From NCBI RefSeq assembly GCF_017356035.1, contig NZ_JAFIQX010000001.1:682001-746000 (forward strand): a stretch of 64,000 nucleotides of DNA, read 5' to 3'. Made by a program: the position numbers and the translations under genes. Position 1 is the stretch's first letter. Each line of letters begins with the position of its first letter. Below, in pieces: positions 35,521 to 43,950 of the stretch. This stretch comes from Longitalea luteola (GTDB taxonomy: Bacteria > Bacteroidota > Bacteroidia > Chitinophagales > Chitinophagaceae). Below the pieces are notes generated by a model. The model was given only the letters and a program-made list of their open reading frames with translations, was not told the origin of the DNA and ran no database searches.

Positions 35521-36816
35521 ATAATCGAAGACAAGATTGCAGAATGCCTTCACGCCCACATCGAGCCGGCTGTCATCTATGTAAAAATCCGGGGTATGAT
35601 GCGGTGGAGCTTTCGATCTATCGGTTCCCCTGGGCATACCTCCGAAGTAAATAAAGAATACCGGCGCTTTCTCACCATAATAAGAAAAGTCCTCAGAGCC
35701 CGTTACCCATGCCCGTTCCTTTACATTTTCCTTTCCCGCCGTTCTTTCAAAGGTGGGTAACATCATCTTAACCAGGGCAGGATCGTTATACGTTACAAGT
35801 GTTTTGGTATCGATCGAAACTTCTGCCGTGGCGTCCATGGCGGATGCTATGGCTGTGGCTATTTTACGAATGCGTTCATGTGTTTCCTGTTGCATTTTGC
35901 TATCCAGCGCCCGGATGGTGCCCTGTAATATTGCTTCCTCCGGAATAATATTGGGTCGAACCCCGCTGTGAAATTTGCCTACGGTAATCACCACCGGCGC
36001 CCTGGTGAGCTCCGATTGCCGGCTCACAATGGTCTGCAGCGCGTTTACAATTTCAGTGCCCACTACTATCGGATCAACACCTTTCCAGGGCTGTGAACCA
36101 TGGCTTTGTTTGCCTTTTATGTGAATGGTGAACCAGTCGGACGATGCCATGAATGCGCCGGACTTATATTCAAAATTGCCTGCTTCTATATCCGATTCAA
36201 TATGCATTCCGAAAACCGCATCTACTTTCGGATTATCCATACAACCTTCTTTGACCATCAGGGGCGCGCCGCCTTCTTCGTCACCGGGCGGACCTTCTTC
36301 TGCCGGTTGAAAGAAGAACTTGACCGTACCCGGTACTTCCTTTTTGAACTTTGATAATACCTCGGCAGCGCCCATCAGCATGGCTACGTGGCTGTCGTGT
36401 CCGCAGGCATGCATGACCGGTACCGTATCGCCCATGTATTCGGCCTGTACGGTAGATTTAAAAGGAATATCCACCCGTTCCTTCACCGGTAAAGCATCCA
36501 TGTCGGCCCGTAAAGCCACCACCGGCCCGGGCTTGCCGCCACGCAGCATAGCCACGATGCCTGTTTTGGCAACACCGGTTTGCACTTCGAGACCCAGTTT
36601 CTTCAAATGAGCAGCAATATATTCAGCGGTCTTGTATTCGCGGTTCGAAAGCTCGGGATGTTGGTGCAGGTAGCGGCGCCATTCGATCACTTTCGATTTG
36701 ATGGAACTGACCTCGTTGTCGATCATCGTATTCAGTCCTGGTTGGGCCTGAACAGTAATTGTAAACAGGAGCAGGAGCAGTTGCAGGATCCACGGGATTG
36801 ACTGTTTTGGCTGCAT
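35491..36816 (-). CDS. Exported M20-family amidohydrolase
   Basis: A 441-residue zinc hydrolase. A signal peptide spans about residues 1-24 (IPWILQLLLLLFTITVQA). The M20D amidohydrolase domain follows: GIVAMLRGGKPGPVVALRADMDALP near residue 92, the metal ligands in HACGHDSHVAML near residue 140, the catalytic Glu in FQPAEEGPPG near residue 173, GMHIESD and a dimerisation insert (about 215-320). Members cleave N-acyl or peptide amides such as hippurate or N-acetyl amino acids. The substrate is unknown, but export suggests a periplasmic role. Its last residues come from a heptad array. Confidence 0.9.
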   Translation of the reverse strand: MQPKQSIPWILQLLLLLFTITVQAQPGLNTMIDNEVSSIKSKVIEWRRYLHQHPELSNREYKTAEYIAAHLKKLGLEVQTGVAKTGIVAMLRGGKPGPVVALRADMDALPVKERVDIPFKSTVQAEYMGDTVPVMHACGHDSHVAMLMGAAEVLSKFKKEVPGTVKFFFQPAEEGPPGDEEGGAPLMVKEGCMDNPKVDAVFGMHIESDIEAGNFEYKSGAFMASSDWFTIHIKGKQSHGSQPWKGVDPIVVGTEIVNALQTIVSRQSELTRAPVVITVGKFHSGVRPNIIPEEAILQGTIRALDSKMQQETHERIRKIATAIASAMDATAEVSIDTKTLVTYNDPALVKMMLPTFERTAGKENVKERAWVTGSEDFSYYGEKAPVFFIYFGGMPRGTDRSKAPPHHTPDFYIDDSRLDVGVKAFCNLVFDYAKQTQNIKR

Positions 36817-36996
36817 GCGGGATTATTTTTCTGAATGTAGAAAAAAAATGTGAGTTGCCATCCCGGTTAAACATATGATTTTTAATCTACTTTATATGGT
36901 ACTTATGTTTTTTATAATTGATTGACGGCCATAGCTATAATAAGGAAATATATTTATCGTTTAATAAGTGTTTTAATCCCGAAAACCCCTTCCGAG

Positions 36997-38172
36997 ATGC
37001 CCGTGCTCCCAATGACAACTGCCATACCCCATGGCAGGCCCAAATGGTTCTTATCTCCTGATAAGACCATGGTCGGTATGTTACTACTGACTTTGTTTAC
37101 CTTCCCCTGTCTGTCACAAACGATCGGCAACTGGACGTTCAACAATACCCTGGCTGGCACTGGTGGTACCTATAATTCGGTTGCGAACGCCGACTTTAGC
37201 GGAAGCATACCTTCAAAAGTCTTTAATGGCAGCGGAGAATATTATGGTGAGGATGGCTGGCCGGCCGGGGCCGTTAATACCGGTTCTTATCTGCAGTTCA
37301 GCATCAGTCCGAATACCGGGTATCAACTCGATCTTTCCAGTATCGTTCTGCGCATCCGGCGCAGCAATACGGGGTCACCAGCCGGTTCTGGTCCAACTGC
37401 ATGGAGCCTGCGGTCAAGCCTCGATGGATTTACCACAGATATCGCTTCCAACAGCCTGGTACATACGTACACCAATTATACAGTTCCCCTGGGCAGTGCC
37501 TTTTTGCAGGTTTATTCAACAGTTACATTCCGGTTATATGGCTATAATGTAAGTATCAACAGTGGAGGTCTTAGCCGGCTTGTATTGGACAATATCAGCA
37601 TCCAGGGGATAGGCGCTGTATTACCTGTACACATAACCGGCATACAGGCAATACGCAGCAATGCGAACGGTATTAATGTAAAATGGCAGATGAGCCAGGT
37701 TCAGGAGGGAACTGTTTTCAAGGTGCAGCGTTCAACAAACGGCATCGATTATACCACCATCAACACCTATACCGAAAAAGAGTTTAAAGCAACGTATTCT
37801 TATAATTATTCCGATGTAAATGTGCCGGCTGTTTATTCCAAATTATATTACCGGGTACAGGGCCAAACACCGGATGGAAGAACGTTTTTGTCGCCCATAG
37901 TTAGGGTAAGTAAGGAAACGGCAACACAGGCAGTGATAAATCATGCCAGCATACAGGGGGAGCTACTTTACACTTCGCTGCAGACGCCGGAAACAGGATG
38001 CTACACCATTTCGGTAGTAGCTATGAATGGCGCAGTGTTGAAACTGAAAAGGATTGAGCTGGAAGCGGGTGTGCACGGGGTTACATTGCCGCTGCCATCT
38101 TTATCACGCGGTACCTATCTAATTCGGTTAACCGGCAACGGAATAATGACCGGTAAGAAGATTGTTTGGTAA
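36997..38172 (+). CDS. Exported protein with type IX secretion C-terminal sorting domain
   Basis: About 391 residues if started at the ATG at 36997. ATGs at 37012 and 37069 and a TTG at 36922 are alternatives, and the 37069 start gives the cleanest signal peptide (VGMLLLTLFTFPCLSQ). A beta-rich domain of about 175 residues follows, opening with IGNWTFNNTLAGTGGT, then a fibronectin-like strand set (VKWQMSQVQEGTVFKVQRS). The last 75 residues are a type A sorting domain ending in GTYLIRLTGNGIMTGKKIVW. The protein is thus likely exported by the T9SS to the surface or medium. The function of the first domain is unknown. Confidence 0.82.
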   Translation: MPVLPMTTAIPHGRPKWFLSPDKTMVGMLLLTLFTFPCLSQTIGNWTFNNTLAGTGGTYNSVANADFSGSIPSKVFNGSGEYYGEDGWPAGAVNTGSYLQFSISPNTGYQLDLSSIVLRIRRSNTGSPAGSGPTAWSLRSSLDGFTTDIASNSLVHTYTNYTVPLGSAFLQVYSTVTFRLYGYNVSINSGGLSRLVLDNISIQGIGAVLPVHITGIQAIRSNANGINVKWQMSQVQEGTVFKVQRSTNGIDYTTINTYTEKEFKATYSYNYSDVNVPAVYSKLYYRVQGQTPDGRTFLSPIVRVSKETATQAVINHASIQGELLYTSLQTPETGCYTISVVAMNGAVLKLKRIELEAGVHGVTLPLPSLSRGTYLIRLTGNGIMTGKKIVW

Positions 38173-38312
38173 TAGTTTACAGTTTACAGTTTACAGTTTA
38201 CAGTTCACAGTTCAAAGTTTAAAGTTCATAGTTCGCGCGGTTCAAAGTTCCCAGTTTATAGTATACAGTTTGCGGTTTAAAGGAACTTAAAACTTAGAAC
38301 TTAAAACTTTGA
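38172..38312. repeat. Inverted heptad array GTTTACA / AACTTAA
   Basis: It starts at the stop codon of the T9SS cargo gene. Four GTTTACA words are followed by GTTCACA, GTTCAAA and GTTCATA words. The right arm carries AACTTAA, AACTTAG and AACTTTG words and ends three bases before the stop of the mutase gene. Confidence 0.87.
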
Positions 38313-38314
38313 AC

Positions 38315-39877
38315 TCATTTATATTCACCGTACACTTCCCGTAACGTGTCAGCAATTTCTCCCAATGTACATTTTTGCTCAACGGCTTCAATAACAGTGG
38401 GCATTATGTTTTCACCGGAAGTAGCTTTGTCTGAAAGATATTGTAACACCTGGTCGCATTTGGCGGGATCGCGGTCGTTACGCAGTCTGGCCAGTTTTTG
38501 ACTTTGTACCTGGCGAATGGAGTCGTCTACCCGGAAGACAGGGGTAGTATCTTTTTCGGTTGACTGGAACTTATTAACGCCTACAATGATCTTTTCTCCA
38601 TTTTCGATCCTGCGTTGATATTCATACGAGCTGCGGGCAATAGCCTCCTGGATGAATCCCTCTTCAATAGCCGATACGCTGCCTCCCATGGCATCGATGG
38701 TAGCTATAAGTTCATAGGCTTTTTGTTCTATTTCGCTGGTGAGCGCTTCTACGTAATAAGAACCGGCCAACGGGTCAACTGTATCTGCAGCGCCGCTTTC
38801 AAAAGCAACGATCTGCTGTGTACGTAAAGCTATGCGGGCCGCTTCTTCGGTAGGCAGGCTTAAGGCTTCGTCATAGCCGTTGGTATGCAGCGATTGGGTT
38901 CCGCCCAGGACAGCGGCGAGCGTTTGTACCGTGACGCGGCTGATATTGTTTTGCGGTTGTTGGGCCGTTAAGGTGCTGCCGCCGGTCTGGGTATGAAAAC
39001 GCAGCATCATGGCTTTGGGATCGGTAGCGCCCAATTCCTTCATGATATTGGCCCACATGCGCCGGGCAGCTCTGAACTTGGCTATTTCTTCGAACAGGTT
39101 ATTGTGCGCATTGAAAAAGAACGACAGGCGGCGGCCGAATACATTGATGTCGAGCCCTTTTGCCAGTGCCGCCTTCACATAGGCTTTACCATTGCTCAGC
39201 GTAAAGGCAATTTCCTGAACGGCCGTGCTGCCGGCTTCCCGGATATGATAACCAGAAATGGAAATGGTGTTCCATTTAGGCAGTTCCCTGCTGCACCATT
39301 CGAAAATATCAGTGATGATGCGCATGGAAGGTTGCGGTGGATAGATGTAGGTACCGCGGGCGGCATATTCTTTCAGAATATCGTTTTGAATGGTGCCGGA
39401 GATCTTTTTCAGATCGGCGCCCTGCTGTTTGGCCAGTGCTACATACAATGAGAGCAGGATATAAGCCGTGGCATTGATGGTCATGGAGGTGGACACCTCT
39501 TCGAGCCTAATGCCTTTGAACAGCGTTTGCATGTCTTCAATGCTGTCGATGGCTACGCCTACTTTTCCAACTTCTCCTTCTGCCAGCGGATGATCGCTGT
39601 CGTACCCGATCTGGGTGGGCAGGTCGAATGCTACACTCAGTCCCATTACGCCCTGTGACAGCAAATAGTGATACCGTTTATTGCTTTCTTCGGCAGTGCT
39701 GAACCCGGCATACTGGCGCATGGTCCACAGTTTACCGCGATACATATCTTCCTGCACGCCCCGGGTAAAGGGAAACTGTCCCGGTTTTTCAGCCTGACTG
39801 GAAGCAGGTACATCATCGGCAGTGTACACCTGTTTTATTTCAATGGCGCTATCGGTATATAGTTTTTTTTCTGGCAT
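38315..39877 (-). CDS. Methylmalonyl-CoA mutase-type large subunit (no B12 domain)
   Basis: A 520-residue acyl-CoA mutase large subunit with the TIM-barrel substrate domain only. Signatures: [19 protein letters not shown] near residue 50, [18 protein letters not shown] near residue 77, [16 protein letters not shown] near residue 207 and [16 protein letters not shown] near residue 300. The usual C-terminal cobalamin-binding domain (DxHxxG) is missing, so it must pair with a separate small subunit not in this window. It probably isomerises methylmalonyl-CoA and succinyl-CoA, but isobutyryl-CoA mutase activity is not excluded. Confidence 0.9.
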   Translation of the reverse strand: MPEKKLYTDSAIEIKQVYTADDVPASSQAEKPGQFPFTRGVQEDMYRGKLWTMRQYAGFSTAEESNKRYHYLLSQGVMGLSVAFDLPTQIGYDSDHPLAEGEVGKVGVAIDSIEDMQTLFKGIRLEEVSTSMTINATAYILLSLYVALAKQQGADLKKISGTIQNDILKEYAARGTYIYPPQPSMRIITDIFEWCSRELPKWNTISISGYHIREAGSTAVQEIAFTLSNGKAYVKAALAKGLDINVFGRRLSFFFNAHNNLFEEIAKFRAARRMWANIMKELGATDPKAMMLRFHTQTGGSTLTAQQPQNNISRVTVQTLAAVLGGTQSLHTNGYDEALSLPTEEAARIALRTQQIVAFESGAADTVDPLAGSYYVEALTSEIEQKAYELIATIDAMGGSVSAIEEGFIQEAIARSSYEYQRRIENGEKIIVGVNKFQSTEKDTTPVFRVDDSIRQVQSQKLARLRNDRDPAKCDQVLQYLSDKATSGENIMPTVIEAVEQKCTLGEIADTLREVYGEYK

Positions 39878-39888
39878 ATCATTCTTTA

Positions 39889-39963
39889 GAGGTCTGAGGT
39901 CTGACGTCTGAAGTCTGAAGAGCTTGTATTTCCGACTTCCGACCTCTGACTTCAGATTTCGTC
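39889..39963. repeat. Inverted heptad array GTCTGAA with shared core
   Basis: The left arm has words GTCTGAG, GTCTGAC and GTCTGAA. CTTGTATTTCC follows, the shared core on the minus strand. The right arm, GACTTCC, GACCTCT and GACTTCA, is complementary to the left. The right arm abuts the stop of the gene at 39964. Confidence 0.88.
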
Positions 39964-40497
39964 TTAGCTCATTAGTTTTTTCGCTTCAAAACTCAGGACA
40001 TCGGCCACTACGTTGTGCAAAGAGGCCTTGGGCGATTGCATCAGCATTTCGAGGATGCTGCGACTGAGGTCCTGGCCAGTGGCGTCTGCCGGTAAAAATG
40101 AAGCGATCTGATTAATAATCAATATATTCTGATCTTTCAGGTTACGTACTGCTTCCCACGATTCCTGCGACACATAGATCTGCTGTGTAACATTATATTC
40201 AAACTCCTGGCGGATCTGTTGAACCAGCAATGCCTGCATGTCACGGGCGCTCAGGCCGGCCTGGCTGGTACGGCTGATGATATTGGGTAATGCAATCCTG
40301 TCTACCAGTAACATTAAACGTTCATAAGCCTGCAATTGAAGCGGTTGGGCAGAGGGTGCAGCAGCCTTTTGCTTCTCGTGCTTTTCCATCAGTTCTTTGG
40401 CTTCTTTGCGTTGCTTCCAAAGCGCATAGGCCAGAAAACCGCCCAGCGTAAGGGCAATCAACACAGAAATTACCATTTGGGTGGTAGTTAGTTGCAT
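39964..40497 (-). CDS. Conserved membrane-anchored protein of unknown function
   Basis: A 177-residue protein. One N-terminal membrane helix (about residues 8-26) is followed by a charged Lys/Glu coiled-coil-like stretch ([19 protein letters not shown]). A mostly helical domain of about 125 residues follows ([41 protein letters not shown]). The topology places the bulk in the cytoplasm. I recall similar proteins in many Bacteroidota beside varied genes, but no function. It precedes the mutase gene on the same strand with an array in between. Confidence 0.75.
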   Translation of the reverse strand: MQLTTTQMVISVLIALTLGGFLAYALWKQRKEAKELMEKHEKQKAAAPSAQPLQLQAYERLMLLVDRIALPNIISRTSQAGLSARDMQALLVQQIRQEFEYNVTQQIYVSQESWEAVRNLKDQNILIINQIASFLPADATGQDLSRSILEMLMQSPKASLHNVVADVLSFEAKKLMS

Positions 40498-40591
40498 TCA
40501 ATAGGTTTTAGGTGAACAAAAATAGTTCTTAGTTTTAAGTTATTAGTAATAAGTTATTTAAACGAAAAGGTAGTAGTTACAGTATATAAAA

Positions 40592-40722
40592 CAAAAGTTC
40601 CCGGTTACCGGTTCCGTGTGCCGGTTTTGGGGCATTGCAACATGTTCTGTTAAATCATTTCAAAGGCAGGTATGCTCTTAGAACCGGTGACCGGTTAACT
40701 GGCAGCCTGTAACCCGTTTTAT
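40592..40722. repeat. Inverted heptad-type array GTTACCG / ACCGGTT
   Basis: GGTTACCGGTTCC-type words lie on the left and ACCGGTGACCGGTTAACTGG-type words on the right, with a loop of about 60 bases between them. The arms are short and degenerate. Confidence 0.6.
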
Positions 40723-40724
40723 CG

Positions 40725-40732
40725 TAATTTTG
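40725..40732 (+). promoter_or_regulatory. -7 box of the IscA-like gene
   Basis: TAATTTTG matches TAnnTTTG, 19 bases before the ATG. Confidence 0.5.
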
Positions 40733-40751
40733 CAATATAAATGATTCAAGT

Positions 40752-41096
40752 ATGGAAATGACAATGGCCGTTCCTGTGAGCTTTACTGCCGGCGCCCTGG
40801 CTGAGATCCGTCGCCTGATGACCGCTCCGGACTTTGACACTACCAAATTCTTACGGGTTGGTGTAAAGGGCGGTGGCTGTTCGGGCCTTTCTTATATCCT
40901 GGGTTTTGACGACAAACAAGCCGATGATGAGGTGTTTGAATTCGAGGGGCAGACCTTTATCATGAACAGGTCACACGGCATATACCTGATGGGAATGCAA
41001 ATCGACTGGGCCGATGGGTTGAACGCACGTGGATTCACATTTAATAATCCCAATGCCAGCAAAACCTGCGGCTGTGGAACTTCGTTTGCAGTATAG
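40752..41096 (+). CDS. HesB/IscA-type iron-sulfur cluster assembly protein
   Basis: A 114-residue A-type carrier. The three conserved cysteines are in GGCSGLSY near residue 40 and in the C-terminal CGCGTSFAV. The core VSFTAGALAEIRRLM and FNNPNASKTCGCG fit ErpA/IscA proteins, which hand Fe-S clusters to target enzymes such as QueG or dehydratases. There are no other isc or suf genes around it. The start at 40752 has an ATG six bases in as an alternative. Confidence 0.92.
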   Translation: MEMTMAVPVSFTAGALAEIRRLMTAPDFDTTKFLRVGVKGGGCSGLSYILGFDDKQADDEVFEFEGQTFIMNRSHGIYLMGMQIDWADGLNARGFTFNNPNASKTCGCGTSFAV

Positions 41097-41107
41097 GCAG
41101 CTATCCG

Positions 41108-41422
41108 ATGGTTGATCCCGCAACATTCAAAGAACTGGCGCTTTCGTTCGAGGGCGTGGAAGAACAACCTCACTTTGAAAAGACCTCTTTCAGGGTGAAG
41201 AAAAAGATCTTTGCTACGCATGCTCCCGGCAGCCACCTGATCTGTGTAAAGCTGTCTGAAGTGGATCAATCGGTTTTTTGCGCTATTGATAAAACCGTCA
41301 TTTACCCGGTTGAGAATAAATGGGGCAAGCAGGGCTGGACATTCGTAGATCTGAAGAAAATACGAAAAACAATATTGAAAGATATTCTTACTACTGCCTA
41401 TAATGAAATAAAGAACCGGTAA
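41108..41422 (+). CDS. MmcQ/YjbR family protein
   Basis: A 104-residue protein with the YjbR fold: FKELALSFEGVEEQPHFEKTSFRVKKKIFA, then VKLSEVDQS and a C-terminal GWTFVDLKKIRKTILKDILTTAYN segment. The family has a CyaY-like DNA-binding fold of uncertain role. It starts 11 bases after the IscA-like gene on the same strand, so they are probably co-transcribed. Confidence 0.87.
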   Translation: MVDPATFKELALSFEGVEEQPHFEKTSFRVKKKIFATHAPGSHLICVKLSEVDQSVFCAIDKTVIYPVENKWGKQGWTFVDLKKIRKTILKDILTTAYNEIKNR

Positions 41423-41436
41423 CCGGCGTCCGCCAT

Positions 41437-42135
41437 CTAGCTTACGGTTGCGTTGAACCGGAAACCCACACCATGGATGGTTTCAAGCATTATATTGGGA
41501 TCGGCTTTAAAGTATTTACGCAGCTTGGTCATGAATACATCCATACTTCTTCCCAGGAAATAATCATCTTTACCCCACACGTTCAGTAATACTTCATCGC
41601 GTTTTAAAATGTGGTTCGCATGTTCGCACAGGAACTTCAGCAGGTCGGCTTCCTTTTGTGTTAGCGTAAAGGTTTCTGCCGGTGTGTGCAGTTTCAGATC
41701 GGTATGGGAGAACCTCATATTGCCGATGCTGAATTCCTGAATACTATCGGCCCGCAGTTTACGTGAGCGACGGATGAATACCTCCATGCGCAGTAACAGT
41801 TCCTGCATGCTGAAAGGTTTGGTAATATAATCATCGGCGCCGGTAAGAAAGCCTTTGATTTTGTCTTCTTCCATTGACTTGGCGGTGAGGAACAAAATAG
41901 GGACCATGTCGCTTTGCTGGCGGATCTTTCGCGCTACCGTGAATCCATCCTTATTGGGCATCATTACGTCGAGCAGACAAATATCGTATTGTGTTTTATC
42001 GAATTTCTCAATGGCGGTTTGTCCGTCGGCACATAAAACCACTTCATAACCTGCGTCCTGCAGGTTGTCTTTTATTACATATCCTAATGACAGGTCGTCT
42101 TCGGCCAATAGTACTTTAGCTTTTTTTGTTAGCAT
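41437..42135 (-). CDS. rprY: OmpR/RprY-type response regulator
   Basis: A 232-residue regulator. The receiver has the acidic pair in LLAEDDLS and phospho-accepting D56 in ICLLDVMMPNKDG, with ITKPFSMQEL carrying the Lys. The winged-helix DNA-binding domain (about 130-228) has LTQKEADLLKFLCEHANHI and the SMDVFMTKLRKYF recognition helix. It is downstream of its sensor with a 2-base gap. The order and similarity fit the RprXY pair of Bacteroidota; the symbol is given on that basis, and the signal is unknown. Confidence 0.9.
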   Translation of the reverse strand: MLTKKAKVLLAEDDLSLGYVIKDNLQDAGYEVVLCADGQTAIEKFDKTQYDICLLDVMMPNKDGFTVARKIRQQSDMVPILFLTAKSMEEDKIKGFLTGADDYITKPFSMQELLLRMEVFIRRSRKLRADSIQEFSIGNMRFSHTDLKLHTPAETFTLTQKEADLLKFLCEHANHILKRDEVLLNVWGKDDYFLGRSMDVFMTKLRKYFKADPNIMLETIHGVGFRFNATVS

Positions 42136-42137
42136 GA

Positions 42138-43451
42138 TCAGCTGTTTACAGTTGCTGGAAGAATAAGCCTGAACTCGGTTCCAATACCGGGCAGGCTGTT
42201 TATTTTAATAGTGCCATGATGGGCATCGATGATCCGTTTTACAAAGTTTAATCCCAGTCCAAACCCTTTTACATTATGCACGTCGCCGGTGGGCACGCGG
42301 TAAAATTTATTGAACAGGCGCTTCTGGTATTTCTTGTCAATGCCAATGCCGTTGTCTTTAACTGAAATGTAAATATTGCCCTCTTCTTGGCCAATGGAAA
42401 CAATGATGTACGGTTTTGCCGAAAACTTGAGGGCATTTTCCAACAGGTTAACGATGGCCAGTTCCAGGTGCGCCCGGTCGGCAGACAACTCCATGTTATA
42501 CTGTTCTTCATCGACCTGGATCTTTACTTCTGCTTTTTTCTCATCGATCAGGGGTTGCATTTTGGCAACGGCCTGTTCAATGAGGTCTTTCAACGGCACC
42601 TGTTTTTTCTCGATGGTCAGGTCTTTCCTGTCTGACCGCGCGATCTGCAACAGTCTTTCCACCTGGTCCTGCAGGTGCTGCGTTTGATTTGCGATGATGG
42701 TGGCATATTTACGTAAGCGATCCGGTTGTGCGGTTATCTTTTCCTGTAACAATACTTCTGCTGATATTTTCATTACGGCCAGCGGTGTTTTGAATTCGTG
42801 GGTGAAATTGTTCACGAAATCTTTCTGGATCTCTGCGAGGAACCGCTGCCGGTAGAAGAAGAACAGGATCATGGCCAGTCCGATAAGCACGAGGAAAACA
42901 ATGGCGCTGCTGATAAACCAGAAATTCATTTGTTGCAGCACATATTTATTGCGGTGCGGAAAATACAGCAAGATATAGCTGAAGGGACGATTGTAAACAG
43001 AGAGGTTGATGGTGCTGGGCGGATAACGCGAAGCTGCTGCGGTAATATAGGATGTGTCTTTATAGCGGGTATGCCCGGCGTCATAGTAAGCAATGTATGC
43101 ATCGGTCAATACATCGAATTCGTTGAGCTCATGTTGCAGGTGGTAGGCGATGGAGTCCTTTGAGTGAAAGTTATCGACGCGCATCAGAAAATAATCGATA
43201 CTGGGATGTTCGATGAGGTCCTGCAGGTGCGCGCGGCTATTAACCAGGTTCAGGTCTTCATACAGGCCGCGGATGCTTTTGACAACGTTGGTATTAAACG
43301 TTTTTTGTTCGAACGAATACACTTTGTTAAGCCAGAATAACTGCACTGTTATGATCAGCATTATTAAAATGCTGGCCAGCAATACCAGCCACCTGAGTGT
43401 TGATGAACGCATATTATCTGATAAACTCCCGTAGGCAAATTTGCTACCCAT
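42138..43451 (-). CDS. rprX: RprX-type sensor histidine kinase
   Basis: A 437-residue kinase. Two membrane helices (about residues 21-41 and 176-200) frame a periplasmic sensor of about 135 residues. The dimerisation helix has the phospho-accepting H218 in NFTHEFKTPLAVM. The ATPase domain has the N box (NLLENALKFS), DNGIGID and GFGLGLNFVK. The next gene, its regulator, starts 2 bases on. The frame starts with MGSKFAYGSLSDNM, so a start at the Met at residue 14 is possible. Confidence 0.92.
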   Translation of the reverse strand: MGSKFAYGSLSDNMRSSTLRWLVLLASILIMLIITVQLFWLNKVYSFEQKTFNTNVVKSIRGLYEDLNLVNSRAHLQDLIEHPSIDYFLMRVDNFHSKDSIAYHLQHELNEFDVLTDAYIAYYDAGHTRYKDTSYITAAASRYPPSTINLSVYNRPFSYILLYFPHRNKYVLQQMNFWFISSAIVFLVLIGLAMILFFFYRQRFLAEIQKDFVNNFTHEFKTPLAVMKISAEVLLQEKITAQPDRLRKYATIIANQTQHLQDQVERLLQIARSDRKDLTIEKKQVPLKDLIEQAVAKMQPLIDEKKAEVKIQVDEEQYNMELSADRAHLELAIVNLLENALKFSAKPYIIVSIGQEEGNIYISVKDNGIGIDKKYQKRLFNKFYRVPTGDVHNVKGFGLGLNFVKRIIDAHHGTIKINSLPGIGTEFRLILPATVNS

Positions 43452-43606
43452 TATGCACAGAATTTTTTCTATCTGGTTAACTGCTTGTTAAGGAAAGTTA
43501 CGAAGATGGTAACAGCTGGTCAAGGCAAGGGGGATTGTTAATCGCCGGTTAAGCAGGCCGTAAAATTTTTCCCGGGTAATGCATTTGAATACTTTCACAT
43601 TATCGG

Positions 43607-43655
43607 AGGCTACAAGGCATAGAGGCACAAGGCAAAAAGCAAAAAAGCACAGAGG
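43607..43655. repeat. Heptad array AAGGCAN
   Basis: Words GGCTACA, AGGCATA, GAGGCAC, AAGGCAA and AAAGCAA follow one another at about 7-bp spacing. Confidence 0.65.
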
Positions 43656-43719
43656 TTTACCACACACCATCATCCATTCAATAAAAACATTTAAGTAGGT
43701 CGGTTTCTTTAGGGTTTAA

Positions 43720-43749
43720 ACGTCGCTCCGGGTGGGCGGCGTTTTTTTA
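43720..43749 (+). terminator. Orphan plus-strand intrinsic terminator
   Basis: CGTCGC pairs with GCGGCG (one T-G) and is followed by seven T. No plus-strand gene lies upstream within 2 kb. Confidence 0.6.
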
Positions 43750-43895
43750 CCTCATCCCAGCCCCGCTCCCCAGCCCCTAAAGGGGGAGTGATAAAGCATT
43801 CCGTTTTTTTATTGCCACCGCCGTCTACAAATGGCTGATTGGTACCGGCATGAAGCGATTCACTGTACCAATTGCCAATTCACTGCCTATACAAG

Positions 43896-43930
43896 CAAAA
43901 AGCCCCTCGATGTATCGAGAGGCTTTTCTT
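43896..43930 (-). terminator. Terminator of secDF
   Basis: Read on the minus strand, AAAAGCCTCTCGA pairs with TCGAGGGGCTTTT around TACA and is followed by a T run. Confidence 0.85.
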
Positions 43931-43950
43931 ATTTACGAATTTCTGTATTT

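Larger units (their letters stand above)
43452..43950. other. Gap with repeat words and two hairpins, no gene seen
   Basis: A run of AGGCAC/AAGGCA heptads lies at 43607-43655. A plus-strand terminator is at 43720-43749, and a terminator for secDF (minus) is at 43896-43930. No coding frame could be supported. A short plus-strand transcript before the first terminator is possible. Confidence 0.5.

Noticed and set aside
43488-43673. Minus-strand frame of 61 codons upstream of secDF
   Set aside because: It overlaps a heptad array and has no protein-like features.
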